64,000 bases of DNA from an uncultured Lachnospiraceae bacterium (GTDB taxonomy: Bacteria > Bacillota > Clostridia > Lachnospirales > Lachnospiraceae). The notes under the pieces were generated by a model. The model ran no database searches. It saw only the letters and a program-made list of their open reading frames with translations, and was not told the DNA's origin. Where the stretch lies: assembly GCA_910584685.1 (NCBI GenBank), contig CAJUAO010000002.1:62001-126000 (forward strand), read 5' to 3'. This document shows positions 42,118 to 49,881 of the stretch, in pieces (position 1 is the first letter of the stretch; each line of letters starts with the position of its first letter). Made by a program: the position numbers and the translations under genes.

Positions 42118-42624
42118 CTATTCTCCATTCTGAATAAGCCTGACAGCATTTGACTTTTCTATGGCAAAGCCGACAAAATAAAATACGGCAATTCCAACTA
42201 TATCCTCCGTCACAAGCCCCGGTATCTGCGTAACGCTTGCTGCCGCAGTATCCATAATAAATATTCCTGCAATAAAATATCCGGCTACCATTTCTGCCGT
42301 GCCAATTATAACTGCTATAAGAGTTCTTGGCGACTTAAGAGTAAATTTCTTTGGCGCAATAAACGCAACCACAAAGCCCATTATACATTTTATTATCAGG
42401 GTTGGCAAGAGCCACATGTAATAGCCTCCAAATAAATCTGCTAAAGCCGAGCCTGCTCCTGCCGCTATCATTCCCCCAACATTGCCAAGGAGGGCTGACG
42501 CAAGAAAAATAAAACCGTTTCCCAGATGCGCGTAGCCTCCCGGTATGCTTATCTTAAAAAATAATGTGGCAACACAAATCAGCGCCATAAATAATCCTGT
42601 CATACATATTTTTTTTGTATTCAT
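42118..42624 (-). CDS. ECF transporter S component, probably vitamin B6 (PdxU-like)
   Basis: A 168-residue membrane protein with six likely helices (MTGLFMALICVATLFFKISI, GNGFIFLASALLGNVGGMI, LADLFGGYYMWLLPTLII, IIGTAEMVAGYFIAGIFI). The Ala/Gly-rich first helix and AGAGSALADL are typical of ECF S components (PF12822). ATG at 42624 has GGAGG five bases upstream; an outer ATG at 42651 is weaker. Specificity is inferred from its coupling to the pyridoxine kinase gene. The shared EcfA/A'/T module is not in the window. Confidence 0.8.
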   Translation of the reverse strand: MNTKKICMTGLFMALICVATLFFKISIPGGYAHLGNGFIFLASALLGNVGGMIAAGAGSALADLFGGYYMWLLPTLIIKCIMGFVVAFIAPKKFTLKSPRTLIAVIIGTAEMVAGYFIAGIFIMDTAAASVTQIPGLVTEDIVGIAVFYFVGFAIEKSNAVRLIQNGE

Positions 42625-42729
42625 AAAAGCCTCCATTCCAAGGCATATCATATGACGGTATAAGCATATAGGCTTTAGAGCATATTTCTTAAGGTATGCC
42701 TTATTAATATTTTCAGCACATATAATAAC

Positions 42730-42763
42730 AGCAAACTGACATTAAGTAAAATGCCAGTTTGCT
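42730..42763. terminator. hairpin between lipase-like gene and ECF gene
   Basis: AGCAAACTG (42730-42738) pairs with CAGTTTGCT (42755-42763), with CATT/AATG inside; T-run on the plus-strand side and A-run on the other. It lies downstream of the minus-strand hydrolase gene that ends at 42811. Confidence 0.65.
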
Positions 42764-42810
42764 TATTTTTTATATGGTCACTTTTCATATGGCTGCTTCT
42801 GAATACTTGT

Positions 42811-43770
42811 TTATTTTTCCAGCATATCCAGTATATCGTTATATACTGTCATTTTATCCTTCTCATTAAAAATCTCGTGGTACATTCCCGGATAAAGCTT
42901 ATAATCTGTATTTTTATAGCCGATGGCCTTCATTCTGTCAACAGCCTTTAAAAACTTTTTTCTGCTTATCATATAAACGTCGTCCTCGCCTGAGAGAAAG
43001 GTAATCTTAAGCTCCTTATTTTTTCTTACCCACTTATCCCTGCTTCCGTTATATACTCTCGACATTGTCTCCATAATGGTATAATAGCCGTTTAATGTAT
43101 ATAGAAAGCCTGATTTTCTGTCCTTATTATATGCGTTTACCACATCCTCCACGGAACAAATCTGTCCGTTTTTAAGAGCTTTTCTGTCATACCTTTCACA
43201 CAGCTTTTTATATGGCTTTGAATACTGTCTGTTAAAAATATTGGCGGCAAACTGACTTACCTCCTTATCACTTTTAAATATGGTCATTATCTCTATAAGA
43301 AGCATTCCGAAGGCCTTTAGGCTGTTATCACCAGGACAGCCTACAATAAAGGCTCTGTCAAGCTCATAATCATACTTTTTTATATATGCCCTTGCAGCAA
43401 GGGAGCCAAAGCTGTGTCCAACCAGTATAAAGGGCAAATCGGGATAATTGTTTTTAAGATATGCAGTTACGGCGTGAGCATCCTCCACAACGGCGTCCGC
43501 CCCGTTCTCACCAAAATATCCAAGCTCGCTGTCATTCTTTAAGCTTAAGCCATGGCCCCTCACATCATGTATGGCGCATATATAGCTTTTGTCCCTGAAA
43601 AATTCCATTACCTCCCTATACCTTCCCCCATGCTCCGACATACCATGGTGAAACTGTATTATTCCTTTTCTCACCATACCCTCAGGAGGAACCACAACCT
43701 TTGTCTTTACAGGCAAATCCTCCAGTGTCTTATACTTTTCATATGCATTGTCCAATACTTTTTCCTTCAC
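42811..43770 (-). CDS. alpha/beta hydrolase, monoacylglycerol-lipase-like
   Basis: A 319-residue serine hydrolase. HHGMSEHGGRYREVMEF and HDVRGHGLS are the typical N-terminal blocks, the nucleophile elbow is GHSFGS (FILVGHSFGSLAA), the acid is in LSGEDDVY and the histidine in YPGMYHEIFNE. The start is GTG at 43770 with AAAGGGTGAAAAAGC before it. No signal peptide. Probably a lysophospholipase or monoglyceride lipase (PF12146). Confidence 0.9.
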   Translation of the reverse strand: MKEKVLDNAYEKYKTLEDLPVKTKVVVPPEGMVRKGIIQFHHGMSEHGGRYREVMEFFRDKSYICAIHDVRGHGLSLKNDSELGYFGENGADAVVEDAHAVTAYLKNNYPDLPFILVGHSFGSLAARAYIKKYDYELDRAFIVGCPGDNSLKAFGMLLIEIMTIFKSDKEVSQFAANIFNRQYSKPYKKLCERYDRKALKNGQICSVEDVVNAYNKDRKSGFLYTLNGYYTIMETMSRVYNGSRDKWVRKNKELKITFLSGEDDVYMISRKKFLKAVDRMKAIGYKNTDYKLYPGMYHEIFNEKDKMTVYNDILDMLEK

Positions 43771-43800
43771 GCTTTTTCACCCTTTCATCTATAATTTCAT

Positions 43801-44652
43801 CTATAATATATTTTTCAATAATTCCTTACCTATTGCAAGGTTTCCTGTTCCCACTCCCAAATCAATATCAGGCTTATTGCTGCCGTGAAAATCCGAGCCT
43901 CCGGTTACAAACAGCCCAAAGCTTTTTGCAGCTCCTGCAAGAAATTCGTCGTCCTCTGCGGTGTTTCTTGAATAGACAGCCTCCAGTCCCTTAAGTCCCA
44001 AGCCTTTAAGATAATCTATAAGCTCTGTCACCTTATCCTTTTCAAGCTTATATAAAAGCGGATGGGCAAGCACAGGGTGTCCCCCTGCCTTAAGTATTAT
44101 TTTAACCGCATGCTCCGGCGTCATCTGTACTCTTGATACATAGCAGGGGCAGCCCTTGTTAAGATATTTTGCAAAGGCCTCCTCCTTTGTGGAAACAAAG
44201 CCTTCATCAAGAAGATATCTTGCAAAATGAGCTCTTGTAACGGACGAATCCCTTCCGTACCTTTCATTTACTATATCCTCAGTAATAGGAAAGCCCAAAG
44301 CATTCATCTTTTGTATCATCTTTTTATTTCTCTCTGTCCTAAGCCTCTTACATTCATTTATCTGCGCAAGAAACTCCTCATTTTTATAATCAATATTAAG
44401 ACCCAGTATATGTATGTCGGTTCCGTTATAATCCGCTGAAATCTCTATGCCGGGAATCACTATTATACTGCCGTCTGCCGCCCTCATAGCCTCCTCAATG
44501 CCGTCAACCGTATCGTGGTCAGTAAGCGCAAAGGCATACAGACTCTTCTCCTTTGCATATTCCGTAACCTCAGAGGGAGTATACGTTCCGTCTGAGGCTG
44601 TTGAATGAACATGCAAATCTATATATTTTTTTTCATATATATTTTCCCTCAT
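43801..44652 (-). CDS. PHP-domain phosphoesterase
   Basis: A 283-residue PHP protein. Metal ligands appear as DLHVHSTASDGTY, FALTDHDTVDG, GIEISADY and the late VTGGSDFHG. This combination is typical of the YciV/TrpH group, which acts as a 3',5'-nucleotide bisphosphatase or 5'-3' RNase AM. GGAGGAAGC precedes ATG. Confidence 0.92.
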   Translation of the reverse strand: MRENIYEKKYIDLHVHSTASDGTYTPSEVTEYAKEKSLYAFALTDHDTVDGIEEAMRAADGSIIVIPGIEISADYNGTDIHILGLNIDYKNEEFLAQINECKRLRTERNKKMIQKMNALGFPITEDIVNERYGRDSSVTRAHFARYLLDEGFVSTKEEAFAKYLNKGCPCYVSRVQMTPEHAVKIILKAGGHPVLAHPLLYKLEKDKVTELIDYLKGLGLKGLEAVYSRNTAEDDEFLAGAAKSFGLFVTGGSDFHGSNKPDIDLGVGTGNLAIGKELLKNIL

Positions 44653-44703
44653 GCTTCCTCCATAAAATATATTATTATTTTATTTTTTATTACAGCCTGA
44701 AAA

Positions 44704-46020
44704 CTAATCCGGCGCCGTTGCCTTATTATTGTTAAAGGCTTTTTTAAGCATTATAACGGTTATTATAACTGTTGCTCCCTCTGCCGCAGGGAATGCAAGC
44801 CATACTCCCTTCATTCCCCAAATGTAAGAAAGCAGAAATGCAAAGCCTACTATTGCCACAAAGCCTCTCATTATTGAAGCAATAAAAGCGCCCTTTGCCT
44901 CCTCCACAGCGCTTAGTATGCTTGTGCCCACTATATTTATTCCTGCAAAAATAAAGCCTGTAAAGTAAAGCTTCAGACCTTCCTCGGCATACCCGGCAAG
45001 AGCCTTATTATTCTCGCTGTTAAATATATTCGCCAAGGTACCGGACCATATAAATACTATTGCAATCATTACTGCCGCCATAACCACTACCGAAACAAAT
45101 CCAAGCTTTAATAATTTCTTAAGCTTACTCCTTTCCCCCTGTCCGTAAAATGCGCTCGCTATAGGCTGTGAGCCGTTTGCCACACCGTTAAACATGGCCA
45201 TTGCCACAAGAGAAATATTAGCCACAACTCCATAGGCGGCTACTCCCACATTTCCCGTAAGTCCAAGTATAAGCATGTTGAAGGTGGCTGTCATAACTCC
45301 TGATGAAAGCTCTGCCACAAAGGCTGAAACTCCTAACTGGCATGAATGTATAAGCCTTGAAAATGACGGCTTTATAAGCTTAATTTTTATATTGCTTTTC
45401 TTTGATAATATATGCGTAAGGCATACGCCTACTCCGATTACCGGGGATATTGCCGTAGCCAGCGCTGCTCCTTCCATCCCCAAGCCAAGAGGGAACATCA
45501 GCACGTAATCCGCCACTATATTAAAAAGACTGCTTGAAAGAGTTGCAACCATAGCCCTTGAGGGCGCTCCGTCATTTCTCACAAAGGCGTTGCAGGTATG
45601 ATTCCATATAAAGCATGGGGAAAAAATCATAAAAATCCTTGTATAAGATGTTCCCACCCGCACTATTTCCTCATCTCCGCCCATAAGGGACAGAATTTTA
45701 TCAGGAAAAATAAGTCCTGCAAAGGCAAAGACCAGGCCTATAGCCGTACCCCAAAACAGCCCATTTGAAAAATATCTGTCCATATCGCTGCTCTGTCTGC
45801 TCTTTGCTATGGCAAACCTTATTGCTGAGCCGACTCCAATCATGGCTCCCATAGAAAAAATAATGCTATAGACCGGCAGCACAAGATTAAGCGCCGTAAT
45901 TCCGTCTGCGCCTACAGCCTTTGATATAAAAAAAGTATCTGCCAAAATATATAAGGATATACCTACCATACCCAGTATATTTTGAGGTATATATTTTAAA
46001 AACAATTTTCCTACCGACAT
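44704..46020 (-). CDS. MATE-family efflux transporter
   Basis: A 438-residue, 12-helix MATE protein from the ATG at 46020, preceded by GGAGGGAAGC (the longer ORF start at 46059 overlaps the TetR gene and has no such site). Typical are KYIPQNILGMVGISLYILAD, GADGITALNLVLP, MIGVGSAIRFAIAKSRQ and GANGSQPI-type VANGSQPIASAFYGQG. It pumps out drugs or metabolites by H+/Na+ antiport. It lies 28 nt after a TetR-type gene that probably regulates it. Confidence 0.92.
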   Translation of the reverse strand: MSVGKLFLKYIPQNILGMVGISLYILADTFFISKAVGADGITALNLVLPVYSIIFSMGAMIGVGSAIRFAIAKSRQSSDMDRYFSNGLFWGTAIGLVFAFAGLIFPDKILSLMGGDEEIVRVGTSYTRIFMIFSPCFIWNHTCNAFVRNDGAPSRAMVATLSSSLFNIVADYVLMFPLGLGMEGAALATAISPVIGVGVCLTHILSKKSNIKIKLIKPSFSRLIHSCQLGVSAFVAELSSGVMTATFNMLILGLTGNVGVAAYGVVANISLVAMAMFNGVANGSQPIASAFYGQGERSKLKKLLKLGFVSVVVMAAVMIAIVFIWSGTLANIFNSENNKALAGYAEEGLKLYFTGFIFAGINIVGTSILSAVEEAKGAFIASIMRGFVAIVGFAFLLSYIWGMKGVWLAFPAAEGATVIITVIMLKKAFNNNKATAPD

Positions 46021-46048
46021 GCTTCCCTCCGTTAATCTTTTTGGCACA

Positions 46049-46594
46049 TTATATCTCATCCCTTATTTTTTCAATAAGAAAGCCTGATATAATTCTTCCC
46101 ACTTCCTCCGCTGACATATCCTTTCTGTTTTCCTCCCATTTTATAAATAAATTCAGCAGCGCCCCCATATAGCAATAAAGCTCATAAACGCAGCCTCCGT
46201 ATATATTACTTATATGCTCAAGCATAAACTCATTCATTGCGTTTATTATCATTCCATAAAAGCCTGCATTATTCAACGTAAGCAAAAAATCTGAATACCT
46301 GTCAAAAAACATTAGTGAAAACACAATATGCCCGTATGTGAGCATGCCTCCGGTCTCAGGATGCCTGTCGCTTTCCTGCATATATTCCTTTATAAGCTCA
46401 TAAAGATAATCCTTTAACGCCTGCTCCTTTGTCTCATAATAATTATAATAAGTCATTCTTGAGACGCCTGCCTTTTTTGTTATCTCGGAAATCTTTATCT
46501 TATCAAATTCCTTTTCCTTTAAAAGAGCAGCCACCGCCTCGCCTATATTCATACGGGTAAATCTGTTTCTGTCAGTCTTCTGATTTTCAGTCAT
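46049..46594 (-). CDS. TetR-family transcription regulator
   Basis: A 181-residue regulator. The HTH is KISEITKKAGVSRMTYYNYY (residues ~36-55); the C-terminal ligand domain is of the TetR_C type (DRYSDFLLTLNNAGFYGMII). Upstream the motif TTATTGACA is repeated twice in tandem (46611-46629), a possible operator. It is cotranscribed with the MATE gene. Confidence 0.9.
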   Translation of the reverse strand: MTENQKTDRNRFTRMNIGEAVAALLKEKEFDKIKISEITKKAGVSRMTYYNYYETKEQALKDYLYELIKEYMQESDRHPETGGMLTYGHIVFSLMFFDRYSDFLLTLNNAGFYGMIINAMNEFMLEHISNIYGGCVYELYCYMGALLNLFIKWEENRKDMSAEEVGRIISGFLIEKIRDEI

Positions 46595-46706
46595 AGGTTC
46601 TCCTTATTGACAATTATTGACATCTAATGCCTGTTTGTAAATTGTATCATAAACCAAAATATATTACAATAAACCAATATAATAATGCACAGAAATGAGG
46701 ATAAAT

Positions 46707-47552
46707 ATGAATTATGTTATTGTAGTTGATTCGGGATGCGACTTAGTTAATTTCCCTGAATGTGAAAATATAATATTTGAAAGGGCTCCTTTGACCGTAA
46801 GAGTAGGCGTGAAAGAATACATTGATGATTTTAACCTTGATATTGACGGATTTATGAACGATATGCAAAACTGCACCACCACTACAGGAAGCGCCGCGCC
46901 AAGTCCGGACGTCTGGTACAAGGCATATAAAAAAGCAGACAATGCCTTTGCCATAACAATCACAAGCTCTCTCTCAGGCAGCTACGGGAGCGCAGTAACC
47001 GCAAAAAATATGCTCCTGGAGGAGGCTCCTGACAAAAATATTCATGTTATTGATTCACTTTCCGCAGGTCCTGAGCTTACGGTTTTGTTGTATAAATTAA
47101 CAGAATACATTAAGGAGGGCTTGTCCTTTGAGGAAATAACACGCAAAATCACCGCCTATAAGGAGAACACAGGGCTTGGCTTTATGCTTGAATCTCTTGA
47201 TAATTTCGTCAGAAACGGCAGAGTCAATAAATATGTAGGAAAAATAACAGGCGTTCTCGGCATCAGGATTATAGGCCGCGCCAGCGCCGACGGCCAGCTT
47301 GAGGTTGTACATAAATCAAGGGGAAAATACTTAGAGCAGCTTGTAAATATGATAATTAACGACGGCTACAAGGGAGGACGGCTTGTAATTGCCCACTGCT
47401 ATAACAGGGAAGGCGCAGATAAGCTCAGTGAGCTTTTAAAGGAGCGCTTTAAGGACTGTCCTGTTGAAATAATGCCTACAAGCGCTCTGTGCAGCTACTA
47501 CGCTGAAAATCACGGTCTCCTTATTGGCTATGAAAAATGCTCTCCTGCTTAA
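46707..47552 (+). CDS. DegV-family fatty-acid-binding protein
   Basis: A 281-residue DegV (FakB-like). The frame begins MNYVIVVDSGCDL; the fatty-acid binding loop is TTGSAAPSPD in place of TSQPTP, and later FMLESLDNFVRNGRV, AHCYNREGADKL and GPHVG-region HGLLIGYEK occur. It presents fatty acids to a kinase such as FakA. ATG at 46707 follows GAGGATAAAT. It converges on a TetR gene with a 32-nt overlap. Confidence 0.92.
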   Translation: MNYVIVVDSGCDLVNFPECENIIFERAPLTVRVGVKEYIDDFNLDIDGFMNDMQNCTTTTGSAAPSPDVWYKAYKKADNAFAITITSSLSGSYGSAVTAKNMLLEEAPDKNIHVIDSLSAGPELTVLLYKLTEYIKEGLSFEEITRKITAYKENTGLGFMLESLDNFVRNGRVNKYVGKITGVLGIRIIGRASADGQLEVVHKSRGKYLEQLVNMIINDGYKGGRLVIAHCYNREGADKLSELLKERFKDCPVEIMPTSALCSYYAENHGLLIGYEKCSPA

Positions 47553-48039
47553 ACATCTCAATCATCTCCTTAGGGGTTTCCTGTAAGCCTCTTTTAAACC
47601 ACTCCTCAAGCCAGCCGTAAATACCATATGCAATAAACGCGGTTACATAGGCAAGGGCATTAGGCTGTTCAGGCTTTGGCCCGCAGGCGTCCTTTACGCT
47701 CTGGAGACTGATATGGGCCAGCCCCTGCCGGTAAAGCATAATATATAAATCCTTATTTTTAAAATAATATTCCAGAATAACCTCTGACCAGTTATAATCA
47801 GTTCTGCCCTCATAGGGCTTTAACCATTCTTCAAGCAAGGCTGCCAGATGCTTTCTTATAACATCCTCCTTGCTTTCAAAATTTCTATAAAAGGAAACCC
47901 TTCCCACACCTGCCCTCTTTGTTAAATCCGTAACAGTTATTGACGAAAAATCCTTTACCTTCATAAGCTCCAAAAGCGCCTGTGTAATACTCTCTATTAC
48001 TATTGCATTTGCCTCCTGCTTCTTATTCATGTGATACAA
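47521..48039 (-). CDS. TetR/AcrR-family repressor
   Basis: A 172-residue TetR protein. The HTH is ITVTDLTKRAGVGRVSFYRN, followed by FESKEDVIRKHL. GGAGGTAAA sits before a TTG at 48039, with an ATG nine bases further in, so the exact start is open. Its 3' end overlaps degV. It is divergent from the ABC exporter at 48241, and tandem palindromes between them are likely its operators. Confidence 0.9.
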   Translation of the reverse strand: MYHMNKKQEANAIVIESITQALLELMKVKDFSSITVTDLTKRAGVGRVSFYRNFESKEDVIRKHLAALLEEWLKPYEGRTDYNWSEVILEYYFKNKDLYIMLYRQGLAHISLQSVKDACGPKPEQPNALAYVTAFIAYGIYGWLEEWFKRGLQETPKEMIEMFKQESIFHSQ

Positions 48040-48093
48040 TTTACCTCCTTTGTTTCAGCGGCCTTACGGCTTATTGACATAGAAAAAAATATG

Positions 48094-48132
48094 TGATACA
48101 TTTGTTTCACAATATATGATACACTTGTTTCA
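48094..48132. promoter_or_regulatory. tandem TetR-type operators
   Basis: TGATACA-TT-TGTTTCA (48094-48109) and TGATACA-CT-TGTTTCA (48117-48132), centres 23 bases apart. Each is a 16-base palindrome (TGAWACA/TGTWTCA) in the divergent gap of TetR and its target ABC genes, near a TTGACA (48074-48079). A related half site, GTGATACAATTTACC, is at the TetR start. Confidence 0.75.
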
Positions 48133-48240
48133 TATAAAAATCAAGGAAAAATTTACTGCAGGAGGCGGAGAAAGAAAAATGCAAAAGTATAATTTTTCAT
48201 CGCAATTTAAGCCGTCGAAAGCGGAGAAAAGGAGAATAAT

Positions 48241-49131
48241 ATGGAATATGTTATTGAAACAAAAGAGCTTACAAAACGGTATGGAAGCAAAACTGCCGTA
48301 AACCATATATCAATGCACGTTAAAAAGGGCGCCATATATGGGTTAATCGGAAAGAACGGCGCCGGAAAAACAAGCCTTATGAAGCTTATCTTAGGACTCA
48401 CCACACCAAACGAGGGGGAAATAAGTCTGCTTAACGGCTCAAATATATATCAGGCCCGAAGAAAAACAGGCTCCCTTATTGAAGCTCCGGCTCTGTATAA
48501 AAACGAGACGGCCTTTGAAAATATGAAGCGTTTTTCCCTTATTTCTCCTGCCTCTGACAAGGAAATACGTGAGCTTCTTAAGATAGTCGGGCTTGACAAT
48601 ACAAAAAAGAAAAAGGCAGGCGAGTTTTCCTTAGGAATGCGCCAGCGTCTTGGAATTGCCATTGCCCTTCTTGGACACCCGGATTTGCTTATACTTGACG
48701 AGCCTATCAACGGTCTTGACCCGGCAGGAATTAAGGAAATACGCGATATAATACTAAGACTGAACCATTCCGGCGTAACATTTGTAATTTCCAGCCATCT
48801 TCTTGACGAGCTTGGGAAAATTGCAACAGACTACGGTATTGTTTCCGGCGGAAACCTGATAGAGGAAATTTCCCAAAAAAACCTTGAGGAAAGATGCAGA
48901 GCTTCCCTGAGGATTGTCACTGACAATACGGATAAGACTGTTTCAGTATTAAAATCATGGAACAAAAATATAAAGCTTGAGACCTTAGGGACAGATATTT
49001 CCATTTTATCTGAAATTGAGGATAGCTCCTACATAAACCATATGCTTGTAAGCTCAGGCATAAAGGTTTATGAAATAAAAAATGAAAGCATTGGCTTTGA
49101 AGATTTCTTTATAGAAAGGTTGGGCAGATAA
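48241..49131 (+). CDS. ABC exporter ATP-binding protein (BcrA-like)
   Basis: A 296-residue ATPase. Walker A IGKNGAGKTSLMK, signature FSLGMRQRLGIAIALL and Walker B LLILDEPINGLDP are intact; the C-terminal ~90 residues match the bacitracin/lantibiotic-type ABC group (BcrA). GGAGAATAAT precedes the ATG. It is followed by a permease gene after one base, so the pair form an exporter, probably of an antimicrobial peptide or lipid, controlled by the divergent TetR repressor. Confidence 0.92.
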   Translation: MEYVIETKELTKRYGSKTAVNHISMHVKKGAIYGLIGKNGAGKTSLMKLILGLTTPNEGEISLLNGSNIYQARRKTGSLIEAPALYKNETAFENMKRFSLISPASDKEIRELLKIVGLDNTKKKKAGEFSLGMRQRLGIAIALLGHPDLLILDEPINGLDPAGIKEIRDIILRLNHSGVTFVISSHLLDELGKIATDYGIVSGGNLIEEISQKNLEERCRASLRIVTDNTDKTVSVLKSWNKNIKLETLGTDISILSEIEDSSYINHMLVSSGIKVYEIKNESIGFEDFFIERLGR

Positions 49132-49132
49132 T

Positions 49133-49873
49133 ATGAAAAATCTATTAAAACTTGAATTTCGCAAGATTAAAAAGCAAAAAAGCTTTTATATTTGTACATT
49201 AATAATGGCAGGCTTACTGTTTTTATCGGTTTCAAATGCCAACGAGCTGTCAAAGAGCTCTGAGACTGCCGCAACTGCCGCCGACATAATGGTAAACGCC
49301 CTAAACAGCAGCTCGTTTTTTTTAATCGGCGGTATTTACATCGTTCTTCTTGTATGTGATGATTACGAGCAGCAGACGATAAAAAACATATATGCAAGAG
49401 GCTATTCCAGAAAGCAGGTTTACCTTTCAAAGCTTATATCCTCATGGACTGCCGTAACCATTATGTTTATAATTGTTATGCTTTGTGCCTTTGCATTGGG
49501 GCAGTCCTATTTTAAAGCAGGAGATATCGGCAGCCCTCATTTTATAGGTATACTTGCTTCCCAGTATGCCGCCTGTATGGCTAATATGTGCCTTTGCTTT
49601 CTTGTATCGGCAATACTTCGCAAAAACGGCTCCTCCATTGCCGCTGCAATCGTTGCCCCTATGCTTGTAAATATGCTCCTTAATTTTATTGATTCCCATA
49701 TAAAATTTAAGAATTTTACAACAACAGAGCTTTGGATTTCTTCCTTTTTAAGCGAGCTTTCCAGCCTTAACGTAACCAATGAACGCTTAATGATTTGCCT
49801 TATTGCTTCACTGATTTATATTCCGTTTTTTACTATTATCGGAATATTCTTTCATAAAAGAATTGAGCTTTAA
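49133..49873 (+). CDS. ABC exporter permease (ABC-2 type)
   Basis: A 246-residue membrane protein with about six helices: FYICTLIMAGLLFLSVSNAN, FLIGGIYIVLLVCDDYEQQT, AVTIMFIIVMLCAFALGQSY, LIASLIYIPFFTIIGIFF. The motif QQTIKNIYARGYSRKQVYLSK between helices is typical of BcrB-like permeases. It is coupled to the preceding ATPase gene and ends just before the convergent ppk gene. Confidence 0.88.
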   Translation: MKNLLKLEFRKIKKQKSFYICTLIMAGLLFLSVSNANELSKSSETAATAADIMVNALNSSSFFLIGGIYIVLLVCDDYEQQTIKNIYARGYSRKQVYLSKLISSWTAVTIMFIIVMLCAFALGQSYFKAGDIGSPHFIGILASQYAACMANMCLCFLVSAILRKNGSSIAAAIVAPMLVNMLLNFIDSHIKFKNFTTTELWISSFLSELSSLNVTNERLMICLIASLIYIPFFTIIGIFFHKRIEL

Positions 49874-49881
49874 AATTTCCC

